A DNA stretch of 64,000 nt from JACVRW01 sp963812915 (GCA_963812915.1 CAWEXB010000008.1:124001-188000), one strand, 5' to 3'. Positions 1 to 9,010 are shown, numbered from the stretch's first letter. Notes: generated by a model not told the origin, from the letters alone. Program-made: numbers and translations.

Positions 1-259
1 TCGTGATCTCGACCACGATGTGGCCGGCCAGGACCCTCGTGGCGCTCATGACCGCGCAGCGCTCGCCGCCGGACTCGCGGATCACGGGAGCCGACTCGCC
101 CGTCACGGCCGACTCGTCCACCGAAGCGATGCCCTCGATCACGGTGCCGTCGCCGGGAATCACCTCACCGGCGTCGACCACCACGACGTCGCGGCGGCGA
201 AGCTCGGAGGCCAGCTTCTCGCCGCCGTTCCGCAGCCGAGCGAGGGTCTCCGGGGGCAT
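1..259 (-). CDS. kdpB: KdpB-like potassium-transporting P-type ATPase fragment, missing its N-terminus
   Basis: Reading leftward from ATG at 259, the 86 visible codons run off the window edge. They contain the actuator-domain block of KdpB: a DAGEVIPGDG-like stretch, then VDESAVTGESAPVIRESGG, whose TGES is the dephosphorylation loop of P-type ATPases. KdpB is the catalytic subunit of the Kdp high-affinity K+ pump. In complete KdpB this block lies about 110-120 residues in, after two membrane helices. Here an in-frame TAG lies 9 bases upstream of the ATG and no KdpB-like sequence follows before the ABC-F gene, so the first ~100 residues are absent. The gene is probably a remnant, or there is a frameshift I cannot see. 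Confidence 0.7.
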   Translation of the reverse strand, partial: MPPETLARLRNGGEKLASELRRRDVVVVDAGEVIPGDGTVIEGIASVDESAVTGESAPVIRESGGERCAVMSATRVLAGHIVVEIT

Positions 260-330
260 GGCGCGCTAAATCGTATTGCCGGGTGTCGAGATCCGCCGCT
301 CGCGGGGCGCGCCCTACCATCGACGGCGGC

Positions 331-2236
331 ATGGCAGTCGTGATCGCAGCAGGGCTCGACAAGGACGTGGCCGGCACGCCGCTGTTCCGGGGCGTGTCGT
401 TCAAGCTCGAGCGCGGCGACCGGATGACGCTCGCCGGGCGCAACGGCGCCGGTAAAACCACGCTGCTGCGGATGCTGGTCGGCGAGACCTCAGTCGACGC
501 CGGCGAGCTCGCGTTCGAAAAGGGAGCACGACTGGCGCTCCACGACCAACGCCCGCCGCGCGACCGGGACCTCACACTGCGCGAGTACGTGCTGGCGGGC
601 TGCGCCGAGCTTGTGGCTCTGGAAGAGCGACTGCGCAGCTCCGAGGCCGAGATGGCGGAACGCCCGCACGACGCCCAGCTTCTCGACCGCTACGCGCGCG
701 ACCAGGCTCGCCTCGAGCACGCGGGCGGCTGGAACTGGCGCGAGCGCGCCCTCACTCCGCTCCACCGCCTGGGGTTCGCGGACGTCGATCTCGACCGCGG
801 CCTCGACACGTTTTCGGGTGGCGAGCTTACGCGGGCCTCACTCGCCCGAACCCTCGCGGCCGACCCGGATCTGCTCCTGCTCGACGAGCCGACCAACCAC
901 CTGGACATAGCGTCGCTCGAGTGGCTCGAGGGTTACCTGACCGGCCTCGACGCGGCCGTGATCCTGGTCGCCCACGACCGCTGGTTCCTGGAGGCCGTCG
1001 GCACCTCGGTGCTCGAGCTCGAGGCCGGTCGCGGGCGCTTCTTCCCCGGCCCGTGGCACGCGTGGCGCCGCGAGACCGCGGCGCGCGAGATCCAGCTCGG
1101 CAAGGCGATCGATAAGCAGGAGCGCGAGCTGGCGCGCATGGAGCGCTTCATCGAGCGTTTCCGTTACAAGGCGACGAAGGCGCGCCAGGTGCAGTCCCGC
1201 GTCAAGCGGATCGAGAAGGTGGAGCGCATCGAGCGCGATCCGCGCGACACCCGTTCGCTCGGGTTCAGCTTCGGCGCCGCCGAGCGCACGGGGCGAGTTG
1301 TGCTCGAGCTCGAGGACGGACGCCTCGAGGTGCCCGGCCGGACGCTGTTGGAGGATGGCGAGCTGTGGCTCGAGCGTGGCGAGCACGTCTCGCTGGTGGG
1401 CCCGAACGGCGCCGGGAAGACCACCCTGATCGACGCCCTCGCCGGCCGCCGCACGATCGAGGGCGGACGGCTTCGCACCGGCCACAACGTCACGATCGGG
1501 TATCCTCTCCCAGCACGCCGACGAGCTGGGCACGCGCGGAACCGCGCTCGAGGCCGCGCAGCGGGCGACCCGCCTCACGCCCAACAAGGCGCGGGCCCTG
1601 CTCGGTCGCTTCCTCTTCAGCGGCGCCGAGGCCGAGAAGCCCCTGGACGGGCTGTCGGGCGGCGAGCGGCGGCGCCTGTCGCTGGCGATCCTGGTCGCAT
1701 CCGGGGCGAATGTGCTGATCCTCGACGAGCCCACCAACCATCTCGACCTCGACGCCCGCGAGGCCCTCGAGGACGCGCTCCGCGCCTTCGACGGAGCGGT
1801 GCTGCTCGTCTCGCACGACCGAGCCCTGCTCGACGCCGTGGGCAGCCGCACCTTCGCCTTCGAGGACGGCCGGCTGCGCGCCTACGAGGGTGGCTGGGCG
1901 GAGTACGCGCGAGTGCGCGAGGAGCGCCGCGAGGCGGAGGCGGCGAGCGCTGCGGCCGCCAAGCAGGAGCGCCGAGCCGGGTCGGCTCGCAGCGAGCGCA
2001 GAACGAGGAGCGGCCCGTCCAAGAACGCGCAACGCCGCGTCGTCGATCTCGGGCACGAGGTGGAGCGAGCCGAGGCGGCGTTGGCCGCGGTCGAGGACGA
2101 GTTGTCCGACCCTGCGATGTGGAGCAGCCCGTCACGCAGCGAGCGCTCGACCGCCCGCCACGACGCGGCGCGGAGGGCCGTCGCGGAGGCCTACGCCCGC
2201 TGGGAGCAGGCCACCGCCAACGGCCACCCGAGTTGA
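331..2236 (+). pseudogene. ABC-F family ATPase (EttA/Uup type), frameshifted
   Basis: Two ABC ATPase domains with no membrane segment, the layout of ABC-F proteins, which act on the ribosome. Domain 1 has Walker A GRNGAGKTT at residues 36-44, an SGGE signature and LLLLDEPTNHLD. Then comes the charged interdomain linker (rich in R/K/E, about 245-330), and domain 2 with GPNGAGKTT. Around 1500-1507 the frame is lost: domain 2 continues (LSQHADELG, then LSGGERRRLSL and ILDEPTNHLDLD) in the next frame to a stop at 2236. The span is 1906 bp, one base over a multiple of three, so a single inserted base explains it. The start is the ATG at 331, where family similarity begins. It is convergent with the acyl-CoA ligase. 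Confidence 0.85.
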
Positions 2237-2306
2237 TCAGCCGCCGATCACGACCAGCGCGAACCAGAGGAGAGCCGGAGCCACGGCGACCCTCTGCTGA
2301 CATCAC

Positions 2307-3749
2307 TCAGACCTCCAGCCTCTTTTTCATCAACTTGCCCATCGCGTTTCGCGGCAGGCCGTCCACGATCCGGACCTCGCGGGGGCGCTTGTGCGGCGCG
2401 AGCTGCGCCGCCACGTGGTCGATCAGCTCGTCGGCGGCGGGTGAAGACCCGTCGCTCGCGACCACGAAGGCCACGATCCGCTCGCCCAGATCGGCATCCG
2501 GCGCCGCGATCACCGCCGCCTCGTCGACGGCGGGATGCCCGAGAAGCGCCGTCTCCACCTCTCCCGCGCCCACCTTGTAGCCGCCGGTCTTGATCAGGTC
2601 GGTCGAGCGCCGGCCCACGATCCGCCAGTAGCCATCCGGCCCACGCGTGCCGAGGTCGCCGGTGAAGAACCACCCGTCGCGGATCGCCGCGGCGGTGGCG
2701 TCGGGTCGGTTCAGGTAGCCCGAGAACAGATTCGGGCCGCGCACGGCGACCTCGCCGATCGTCTCGTCGTCGGAGGCGTCGATCTCGGTGCCGTCGTCGG
2801 CCACGAGCCGGAGCTCCACGCCCGGCAGCGGCGCCCCCACGTAGCCGGGACGGCGCCTCCCGTCGGCGCGGACGGCGGTGTTCATGAGTGTCTCGGTGAG
2901 CCCGTAGCGCTCGACGATCCGCTGGCCCGTGAGCTCCTCCACCCGCGCAAAGTCGGGCGTCGGCAGCGCGGCCGACCCCGAGACGAGCAGCCGAAGCCGG
3001 CCCAGCGCGGCGGCGAGCCGCGGCTCGGCCGCGGCGGCCTCGACCAGCCGGTGGTACATCGTCGGGACCCCGAAGAGCATCGTCGCCCCCGCCTCCAGCG
3101 CGTCGGCCAGGGCGGCCGGCTCGAATCGGCCCAGGTGCCAGAGCTCGCCGCCGCGGCGGAGGGGCCCGAGCAGCCCGAGCACAAGGCCGTGCACGTGGAA
3201 CAGCGGGAGCGCGTGTGCAAGGCGGTCGCCGGCCGTCCAGTCCCAGACCTCGGCCAGGGCGTCCAGGTTCGTGGTCAGCGAGCGGCGAGGGAGCACCGCT
3301 CCCTTGGGCAGACCCGTCGTTCCCGACGTGTAGACGATCAGCGCCGGGTGCTCGGGATCCAGCTCGTCCGGGGGCAACTCGGCCCGCTCGGCGGGATCCA
3401 CTCGCACCAAGCGGGTACGGTGGTCGAGGCCGATCGCAACCCCGTCGGGGGCGCCGACCAAGATGTCAGGGCGGCTGTCCTCGAGGACGTGGCGGAGCTC
3501 GCTCTCCCCGAGTTTCGGGTTCACCGGGACCACCGCCGCGCCGGACGCCAGAGCGCCGACGAGGCCGATGCAGCTCTCGAGGCTCGTCTCGGCCCACACG
3601 CCGACGCGCTCGGCGCCGGCAACGCGGCGGGCGACCGCTCCGCAGGCGGCGCGCAGCTCTCGGTAGGTGAGCGCACCACCGCCCACCCGCAGCGCGGGCT
3701 CGCCGTCGCGTTCGTGCAGTGGCGGCAGAAGTGGCTCGCCGCCCGGCAA
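2307..3749 (-). CDS. AMP-forming acyl-CoA synthetase, malonyl-CoA synthetase (MatB/ACSF3)-like
   Basis: A 480-residue adenylate-forming ligase that activates a carboxylic acid with ATP and joins it to CoA. Visible motifs are the P-loop YTSGTTGLPKGAV at 140-152, YGLTE at 282-286, the TGD motif near 363-365, and a C-terminal catalytic Lys in the GLPRNAMGKLMKK block. Length and the PLFHVHGL segment resemble malonate-type ligases (MatB), but I cannot fix the substrate; other short or branched acids are possible. The start is TTG at 3749, giving the expected N-terminus. It is divergent from the GntR regulator at 3810 across 60 bp that holds an inverted repeat, so that regulator is its likely controller. 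Confidence 0.85.
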   Translation of the reverse strand: MPGGEPLLPPLHERDGEPALRVGGGALTYRELRAACGAVARRVAGAERVGVWAETSLESCIGLVGALASGAAVVPVNPKLGESELRHVLEDSRPDILVGAPDGVAIGLDHRTRLVRVDPAERAELPPDELDPEHPALIVYTSGTTGLPKGAVLPRRSLTTNLDALAEVWDWTAGDRLAHALPLFHVHGLVLGLLGPLRRGGELWHLGRFEPAALADALEAGATMLFGVPTMYHRLVEAAAAEPRLAAALGRLRLLVSGSAALPTPDFARVEELTGQRIVERYGLTETLMNTAVRADGRRRPGYVGAPLPGVELRLVADDGTEIDASDDETIGEVAVRGPNLFSGYLNRPDATAAAIRDGWFFTGDLGTRGPDGYWRIVGRRSTDLIKTGGYKVGAGEVETALLGHPAVDEAAVIAAPDADLGERIVAFVVASDGSSPAADELIDHVAAQLAPHKRPREVRIVDGLPRNAMGKLMKKRLEV

Positions 3750-3768
3750 TGCTCCTCCTCACAGTGGC

Positions 3769-3787
3769 TAAGTGGCTAGACCACTTA
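3769..3787. promoter_or_regulatory. Inverted repeat, probable GntR operator
   Basis: Perfect 7-bp inverted repeat TAAGTGG / CCACTTA around a 5-bp spacer, centred in the 60-bp gap between the divergent acyl-CoA ligase (start 3749) and GntR gene (start 3810). FadR-subfamily GntR proteins often bind short palindromes of this size next to their own genes. Binding by the neighbouring regulator is inferred from position only. A related half-site (CAGTGGCTAAGTGG) lies just to the left. Confidence 0.5.
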
Positions 3788-3809
3788 CACCTGTTTCCAG
3801 TGACTCTGT

Positions 3810-4550
3810 ATGCCAAACTCTCTGTTTGTGGCCGTCGAGCGCGAGGACATCCAGCATGCGCTACGGCCGCTTCGGCGAAGTCGCCTCTATGAGCAGGTGG
3901 TCGAGCGGCTCCGCGAGCTGATCGACGTCCAGGGGCTCGAGCCCGGCGACCGGCTGATGTCGGAGCGGGAGCTGGCCGACCGGCTTGGCGTTAGCCGGAC
4001 GTCGGTTCGCCAGGCGTTGACGGCACTCGAGGTAATGGGCGTCGTCGACATCCGACACGGCGGGGGCGTCTTCATCGCCCGCGCGCCCGACGTCGTGGTG
4101 CCGTTGCTTGCCACGGAGCTGATCAACCGCTACGAGCAGCTGCCCGCAGTCATGGAGGTCCGCGAGGCGATCGAGACGCAGACCGCCCGACTCGCGGCGG
4201 GACGCCGCAACGGGCATGACCTCCGAGCGATGCGAGAGGCCCTGGATGCGATGGAGGCCGCCATCGAAGCGGGCGAGGACCCCAATCCGGCAGACGCCGA
4301 CTTCCACACGGCCATCGTGCGCGCAGCCCGCAACCCGCTCCTCGAGCGGCTGTGGCTTGACTTGTCCGAGCCGATCGGCCAGACGCGTCGCGCTTCGCTG
4401 GCGAGGCCGGGCCGGCCGCCGAAGAGCCTCGCGGGGCATCGCCTGATCCTCGGCGCCATCGAGGCCGGAGATCCGGACGCCGCAGCGGCCAGCATGCGGG
4501 AGCACCTATCCGTGGTCGGCGATCTCGGTTTCCTGACGAGCCTGCGCTGA
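3810..4550 (+). CDS. GntR-family transcriptional regulator, FadR subfamily
   Basis: A 246-residue regulator. An N-terminal winged helix (about 24-90) carries the GntR pattern of PGDRLMSERELADRLGVSR followed by TSVRQALTALEVMG. An all-helical FCD ligand-binding domain (about 100-235) has the usual acidic/His positions (DFHTAIVRAARN; GHRLILGAIEAGD). Such proteins bind a carboxylate-type ligand and are usually repressors. Divergence from the acyl-CoA ligase suggests it controls that gene and itself; the inverted repeat at 3769-3787 is a candidate operator. Start ATG at 3810. Confidence 0.85.
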   Translation: MPNSLFVAVEREDIQHALRPLRRSRLYEQVVERLRELIDVQGLEPGDRLMSERELADRLGVSRTSVRQALTALEVMGVVDIRHGGGVFIARAPDVVVPLLATELINRYEQLPAVMEVREAIETQTARLAAGRRNGHDLRAMREALDAMEAAIEAGEDPNPADADFHTAIVRAARNPLLERLWLDLSEPIGQTRRASLARPGRPPKSLAGHRLILGAIEAGDPDAAAASMREHLSVVGDLGFLTSLR

Positions 4551-4552
4551 GG

Positions 4553-5185
4553 CTAGAGGCCGAGGTCGTCCGCGTAATTGTCGCGGTAGTCCGTGCGGCT
4601 CTCCTGCACGTTCGACACGTAGGCACGCGTCTCCGGGAACGGGATATGACGCGCAGAGTCGAAAGCCCCGGATCCGCCGGCACGCACCACCCAGCGGTCG
4701 ACGTTCGTCTGGCCGGCGTTGTAGGCGGCGATCGCCAGGGTCTCGTTGCCGCCGTAGTGTCGAATCAGGTAGCGCAGGAAGTAGGAGCCGTAGGCGATGT
4801 TGATCTGTGGCGAGGCGAGGTCCTCTTGAACGAAGCCGCTGCCGCCGGAGCGCCTCGCGATGAAGTCGGCGGTCTCCGGAGTGATCTGCATCAGTCCGCG
4901 GGCGCCCGCATGCGAGGTCTGGTCACGGAAGCGGGACTCCTCGTAGATGACGGCCGCGATCAGCGCCGGGTCGAGGCCCTTGTCGGCGGCCTGCTGGCGG
5001 ATGATGTCGTCGTGGCGCAGTGGCAGGGTGATCTCGCGCACCGCGTCACCGAGCGGGCCAACCCCGGTCACGACCGCGGCGACCGCCGCACTGAGCACGG
5101 CCGCCACCGCCAACGCCACGAAGCGGCGACGTCGAACGCGCGTGCGGGCGGTGCGGCGGGAGATGTGCGCGGTGGCCGAGTTCAC
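4553..5185 (-). CDS. Lytic transglycosylase, SLT domain (GH23), membrane-anchored
   Basis: A 210-residue cell-wall hydrolase that cleaves the MurNAc-GlcNAc bond of peptidoglycan. A basic N-terminus is followed by one membrane helix (about 22-44), then the SLT fold. The catalytic Glu lies in YEESRF (E83), followed by the family blocks GARGLMQI and IAAYNAG. It is short for a Slt70-type enzyme: essentially the catalytic domain with an anchor. I chose the GTG at 5185, which overlaps the coaE stop by 4 bp (GTGA). Reading further upstream in this frame would run through coaE and gives no family similarity. It is last in the rpsA-coaE-slt cluster. Confidence 0.88.
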   Translation of the reverse strand: MNSATAHISRRTARTRVRRRRFVALAVAAVLSAAVAAVVTGVGPLGDAVREITLPLRHDDIIRQQAADKGLDPALIAAVIYEESRFRDQTSHAGARGLMQITPETADFIARRSGGSGFVQEDLASPQINIAYGSYFLRYLIRHYGGNETLAIAAYNAGQTNVDRWVVRAGGSGAFDSARHIPFPETRAYVSNVQESRTDYRDNYADDLGL

Positions 5186-5784
5186 GCGATCCGCTCGATT
5201 TTCCCAAGAACCTGGGACAGCGTCCGCTTCAACTCCTCGACCGTCCCATCGTTGCGAACCGTGAAATCCGCACGTTGCGATTTCTCCTCCTGGGACAGCT
5301 GCCGTCCGGTCCGTCCCCCCACGGCGGCGTGACCGCGAGTGCCCGCGCGCTCTGTGCGCACGGCCTCGTCCGCCACGACCGCGATCGTCTGGTCGAAGAC
5401 TTCCCCCATCCCCGCCTCGAATAACAGCGGCACCTCGACGACCGCGGCGCGCGGCCGCGGGTCGGCGTCGTCGAGCGCGACACGCCAGGCCGCCACGCGC
5501 GCCCCTACCCGTGGCCAAAGGACACCCTCGAGCCACGCCCGTGCCTCGTCGTCGCCGAACACCCGCTCAGCGATGAGCGAGCGGTCGAGGGCGCCGTCCC
5601 GCGCGACCTCGGAGCCGAGGCGCCGGGTCACCACGTCGCGCACCTCGTCGCTCTGCAATAGATCGTGAACGACCGCGTCAGTCGAGAGGGTGGCGGCGCC
5701 GAGCTCGGCCAGGGCGCGCAACGCCTCCGACTTCCCGGCACCGAGGCCGCCAGTGAGCCCGACGAAGGGCACCCGGCGCGGCAT
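5182..5784 (-). CDS. coaE: Dephospho-CoA kinase
   Basis: A 200-residue enzyme for the last step of CoA synthesis, ATP-dependent 3'-phosphorylation of dephospho-CoA in the cytoplasm. The P-loop GLTGGLGAGKS is at 9-19. The family blocks LSTDAVVHDLL, VVEVPLLFEAG (CoA-binding region) and RQLSQEEKSQRAD (lid/helix before the last strand) are in place, and length is typical. The ATG at 5784 is 4 bp past the rpsA stop. The rpsA-coaE neighbourhood is common in actinobacteria. Confidence 0.93.
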   Translation of the reverse strand: MPRRVPFVGLTGGLGAGKSEALRALAELGAATLSTDAVVHDLLQSDEVRDVVTRRLGSEVARDGALDRSLIAERVFGDDEARAWLEGVLWPRVGARVAAWRVALDDADPRPRAAVVEVPLLFEAGMGEVFDQTIAVVADEAVRTERAGTRGHAAVGGRTGRQLSQEEKSQRADFTVRNDGTVEELKRTLSQVLGKIERIA

Positions 5785-5788
5785 CGGG

Positions 5789-7540
5789 CTAGTGGTCGGG
5801 AGGCTGCTCGTCCTCGGGGGCGGACTCGCCCTCGGGGGCGGACTCGTGCCCTTCCCCCGGCTCGTCCTCTGCCGTGGGCTCTCCCCCGGCCGCGGGCTCT
5901 CCCCCTGCCGCGGGCTCTGCCCCGGCGGCGGGCTGTGCCCCGGCCGCGGGCCGATCTGCGCTGGCCGGCTCGTCGGCGGAGGCGGGCTGATCCTCGGCGA
6001 GGGGCCGGTCGGCGGCCGGCGGCTCGTCCGCGAGCGCGGCGGCGTCTCCTGCGGGCGGCTCGGCCCGGTAGGCACCTTCGTCGGCCGCCGGCGGCTCGCC
6101 GTCGAATGCGCCGTCGTCCGCCGCGGGCGGCTCGCCCGCGAAGGCGCCTTGGTCTGCCGCGGGTGGCTCGTCGCCCCGAAAGAATGCTGGATCATCGGCG
6201 GGCGACTCCGCCGCCGCGTCGTCGGCGGGCTGGGCGGGCCGCGCTTCCCCGGGCTCGCTCTGTTGCGCCTCCACCACGGCACGCAGGTCCTCCGCCCCGC
6301 TCACGTCGGGGCCGGCGAAAACGTCCTCCGAGAGCCCGAGATCGGGTACGTCGCCGATCTCCTCGGTGCTCGCGCCCTGGGCGGCCGCACCGGCCGCCGC
6401 GGCCGAGCGCACGTGCGGCAGCTGCTCCTGCACCCGCTTCACGCTGAGGGAGAGGCGGCGGCGCTCGGACTCGATCTCGAGGATCTTCACCCGCACGTCC
6501 TGGCCGGGTTCGACGATCTCGCGCGGATTCTCGACGTGATGGTGCGCGAGCTCGGAGATGTGGACGAGCCCCTCGACGCCGTCCATGATCTCCACGAAGG
6601 CGCCGAAGGTCACGACCTTGGTTACCTTGCCCTCGAGCTCGTCGCCGACCCTGTAGGTGTCGATCACCCGCTGCCATGGGTCCTCCTGAGTCTGCTTGAG
6701 ACCCAGCGAGATGCGCTGGCGGTCGCGGTCGATGTCGAGCACCTTCACCGGCACCACGTCGCCGATCGAGAGGATCTCCGACGGGTGGTTGACGTGGCTC
6801 CACGAAAGCTCGGAGATGTGGATCAGTCCGTCGATCCCGTCCAGATCGACGAAGGCGCCGAAGTCGACGATGTTGGAGATCGCGCCCTCCACGACCATGC
6901 CCGGCTGGAGGCGGTCGAGGATCTGCTGGCGGACCTCCTTGCGCTCCTCCTCGAGCACCGCGCGACGCGAGAGCACGACGTTGTTCCGCGAACGGTTGAG
7001 CTCGATGACCTTGCACTCGATCTTCGTGCCGAGGAACTCGTCGAGGTTCTGCACGCGACGGATGTCGACCAGCGAGGCGGGCAGGAAACCGCGCACCCCG
7101 AGATCGATTATCAGGCCGCCCTTCACGACCTCGATCACCGTTCCCTCGACGGGCTCGCCGGACTCGGCTGCCCGCTCGATCTTGCGCCACGCCTTCTCGA
7201 AGCGCGCCCGCTTCTTGGAGAGGACGAGCCGGCCGTCCTGGTCCTCCTTCGTCAGGACGAGCGCGTCGACCTCCTCGCCGAGCTCTACCTCGTCGTGGGG
7301 ATCCACGGACTTGCGGATCGAGAGCTCGTTCATCGGGATGACGCCCTCGCTCTTGTAGCCGATGTCGATCAAGACCTCGTCCTGATCGATCCGCACGACC
7401 CTTCCCGTGACGACGTCGCCGTCCTCGAAGGGGACGAGTGTGGCGTCGTAGTTGGGAACGATCTGGCCGTCGACTTCGAGCAGCAGCCCGTTCGAGCCCT
7501 CGACGGCGCGAGGTGGAGTAGACGTCTGGGTATCCGGCAC
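5789..7540 (-). CDS. rpsA: 30S ribosomal protein S1 with a long repetitive acidic tail
   Basis: A 583-residue protein with four S1 RNA-binding domains (about 39-110, 128-194, 213-283 and 299-369); the last two carry DFGAFVDLDGIDGLIHISEL and TFGAFVEIMDGVEGLVHISEL. S1 brings mRNA to the small subunit. Residues after about 377 form a roughly 200-residue low-complexity tail rich in Ala, Pro, Glu and Asp, built from 12-residue units of the type PPAADQGAFAGE and then 6-residue units of the type GEPAAG. The start is GTG at 7540 (VPDTQTS); the frame stays open upstream but only through the divergent gene. It leads the rpsA-coaE-slt cluster. Confidence 0.92.
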   Translation of the reverse strand: MPDTQTSTPPRAVEGSNGLLLEVDGQIVPNYDATLVPFEDGDVVTGRVVRIDQDEVLIDIGYKSEGVIPMNELSIRKSVDPHDEVELGEEVDALVLTKEDQDGRLVLSKKRARFEKAWRKIERAAESGEPVEGTVIEVVKGGLIIDLGVRGFLPASLVDIRRVQNLDEFLGTKIECKVIELNRSRNNVVLSRRAVLEEERKEVRQQILDRLQPGMVVEGAISNIVDFGAFVDLDGIDGLIHISELSWSHVNHPSEILSIGDVVPVKVLDIDRDRQRISLGLKQTQEDPWQRVIDTYRVGDELEGKVTKVVTFGAFVEIMDGVEGLVHISELAHHHVENPREIVEPGQDVRVKILEIESERRRLSLSVKRVQEQLPHVRSAAAAGAAAQGASTEEIGDVPDLGLSEDVFAGPDVSGAEDLRAVVEAQQSEPGEARPAQPADDAAAESPADDPAFFRGDEPPAADQGAFAGEPPAADDGAFDGEPPAADEGAYRAEPPAGDAAALADEPPAADRPLAEDQPASADEPASADRPAAGAQPAAGAEPAAGGEPAAGGEPTAEDEPGEGHESAPEGESAPEDEQPPDH

Positions 7541-7570
7541 TGAGGCGACAAGGGTAGCTACTCTGCGGCC

Positions 7571-8701
7571 ATGCCGACCCGCCGGACGAAGCGAGGCGCC
7601 GCGCGCACCCGGCTGAGCGGAGACCACGACGTCCTCATCTGCGGCGCCAGCTTCGCCGGACTGGCGGTGGCGCGCGAGCTGGCGGGCAGCGGGGCACGAG
7701 TGCTGGTGGTCGATCGTTACGAGATCGGTGAGCGCCAGACCTCCGCCTGTGGCGTCCCCACGGACTGGCTGCGGGTGATGGACCTGATGCAGGCCCACCG
7801 TCAGACGTTCGGCCGCCTTGTCGTTCACACCCCGCACGCCCGTGCGCGACTCGAGCTGCCCTGGACCTTCTCGACATTCGACTACCCGCAGCTCTGCTCG
7901 CTGCTCTGGGAGCAGTCCGACGCCGCGTTCGAGACCGCCACGGTGAAGGGGCGCACGGGCGGTGTCGTGCACACCGATCGCGGCGACCTGGAGGCGCCGC
8001 TGATCGTCGACGCGCTCGGCTGGCGGCGCGTGCTCGGCCGCTGCTACCAGCCACCCGAGGCCCCCCTCTCGCGCGGGCTCGAGGTCCACCCCTGGGGCGC
8101 GGGTGACGACCTCGAGATCTGGATCGACCGCCGCTACGTGCCGGCCGGGTATGGCTGGAGCTTTCCCGCGCGCGAGGAGGTGAGGGTCGGGGTCGGCTCC
8201 TTCGACCCGCGCTTCCACGTGAAGGACACGACCGTGCTGCTGGCGGAAGACCTCGAGCGGGAGCCGGTCCGCTATCAGGGCAACTGGATTCCCCACAAGC
8301 TGCGCGACGCGACCGAGGACGGAATCTTCTTCGCCGGCGACTCGGCGGGGCACTGCCTGCCGCTGACCGCGGAGGGCATCCGCACCGCGTTCTACTTCGG
8401 CATTGCCTGCGGGCGCGAGCTGCGGGCGGTGGTCGAGGGGCGCCGGACGGCGGCCGAGGCACTCATCAGCTACCACGACTTCTCGGCCGCCCACGAGTGG
8501 AAGTTCCACTGGATGCTCCGCGCGCAGCGGCTGATCCCGCGCGTGCCGCCGCGGCTACTCGGCCGGGCGCTCCGCGCGATGCAGTCGCGGCGCTTCGTCG
8601 ACTGGTCCTTCGGCCACTACCTGCGGATCGCGCCCCCGCACTTCGCGGCGGGCGGGCCGCCCCCGGTCGCCCGGAGGCCGCCGGGGCGCGCGGCGGCCTG
8701 A
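7571..8701 (+). CDS. FAD-dependent oxidoreductase, geranylgeranyl reductase-like
   Basis: A 376-residue flavoprotein. The Rossmann FAD-binding motif is near the N-terminus (DVLICGASFAGLAVARELAGSG, about 20-41), and the second FAD motif GIFFAGDSAGHCLPLTAEGI lies in the C-terminal half, as in the geranylgeranyl reductase / para-hydroxybenzoate-hydroxylase group. Members reduce isoprenoid chains or hydroxylate aromatic and lipid substrates; the substrate here is not readable. There is no signal peptide; the C-terminus is Pro/Arg-rich. The gene is divergent from rpsA with only 30 bp between the starts, so the two promoters must overlap each other's coding or leader sequence. Confidence 0.75.
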   Translation: MPTRRTKRGAARTRLSGDHDVLICGASFAGLAVARELAGSGARVLVVDRYEIGERQTSACGVPTDWLRVMDLMQAHRQTFGRLVVHTPHARARLELPWTFSTFDYPQLCSLLWEQSDAAFETATVKGRTGGVVHTDRGDLEAPLIVDALGWRRVLGRCYQPPEAPLSRGLEVHPWGAGDDLEIWIDRRYVPAGYGWSFPAREEVRVGVGSFDPRFHVKDTTVLLAEDLEREPVRYQGNWIPHKLRDATEDGIFFAGDSAGHCLPLTAEGIRTAFYFGIACGRELRAVVEGRRTAAEALISYHDFSAAHEWKFHWMLRAQRLIPRVPPRLLGRALRAMQSRRFVDWSFGHYLRIAPPHFAAGGPPPVARRPPGRAAA

Positions 8702-8716
8702 GTCTGGGCCTCTGAG

Positions 8717-8956
8717 TCAGCGCATCCGGCGCTCGTCCCGCCAGAGGCCGCTCCAGGCGTGCGCGAGCCAGAGCACGGCAAGGGCGACCACCACCGCAGT
8801 GATCGCGATGGCCTCGACCGGATCGATCGCCCCAAGGGCGGCGAAGAAGATGAAGAGCAGGACGATCGCCGCGCAGGCGCCCCAGAAGAGATGCAGGGCC
8901 GTCCCGAGCCGGGGATGCTCGTCGCGTTCGAAGTGCGGGAGGTGGAAAGTGCTCAT
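8717..8956 (-). CDS. Small two-helix membrane protein of unknown function
   Basis: A 79-residue protein with two predicted membrane helices (about 22-45 and 48-68), a short N-terminus containing HLPHFERDEH and a basic C-terminus. I do not recognise a family. The ATG at 8956 gives a sensible small membrane protein. It is convergent with the flavoprotein gene (15-bp gap) and 54 bp downstream of the next minus-strand gene, whose product is also a membrane protein of unknown role. Confidence 0.55.
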   Translation of the reverse strand: MSTFHLPHFERDEHPRLGTALHLFWGACAAIVLLFIFFAALGAIDPVEAIAITAVVVALAVLWLAHAWSGLWRDERRMR

Positions 8957-9010
8957 TGAAACCGCGAGCGAAGCGAGCTCGTTTGCTGTGTCCGCGATGT
9001 TAGCTCAGGG

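Noticed and set aside
2237..2306. A short hydrophobic reading frame in the convergent gap
   Set aside because: Only about 15 codons with no plausible ribosome-binding site; likely chance in GC-rich DNA.
4553..5536. Longer start for the lytic transglycosylase inside coaE
   Set aside because: The added sequence is coaE in another frame; the GTG at 5185 gives the GTGA overlap used throughout this window.
5789..8509. A 906-residue reading of the S1 frame extending upstream of 7540
   Set aside because: The extra ~320 residues are the antisense of the divergent flavoprotein gene and show no S1 similarity; GTG 7540 fits the family.
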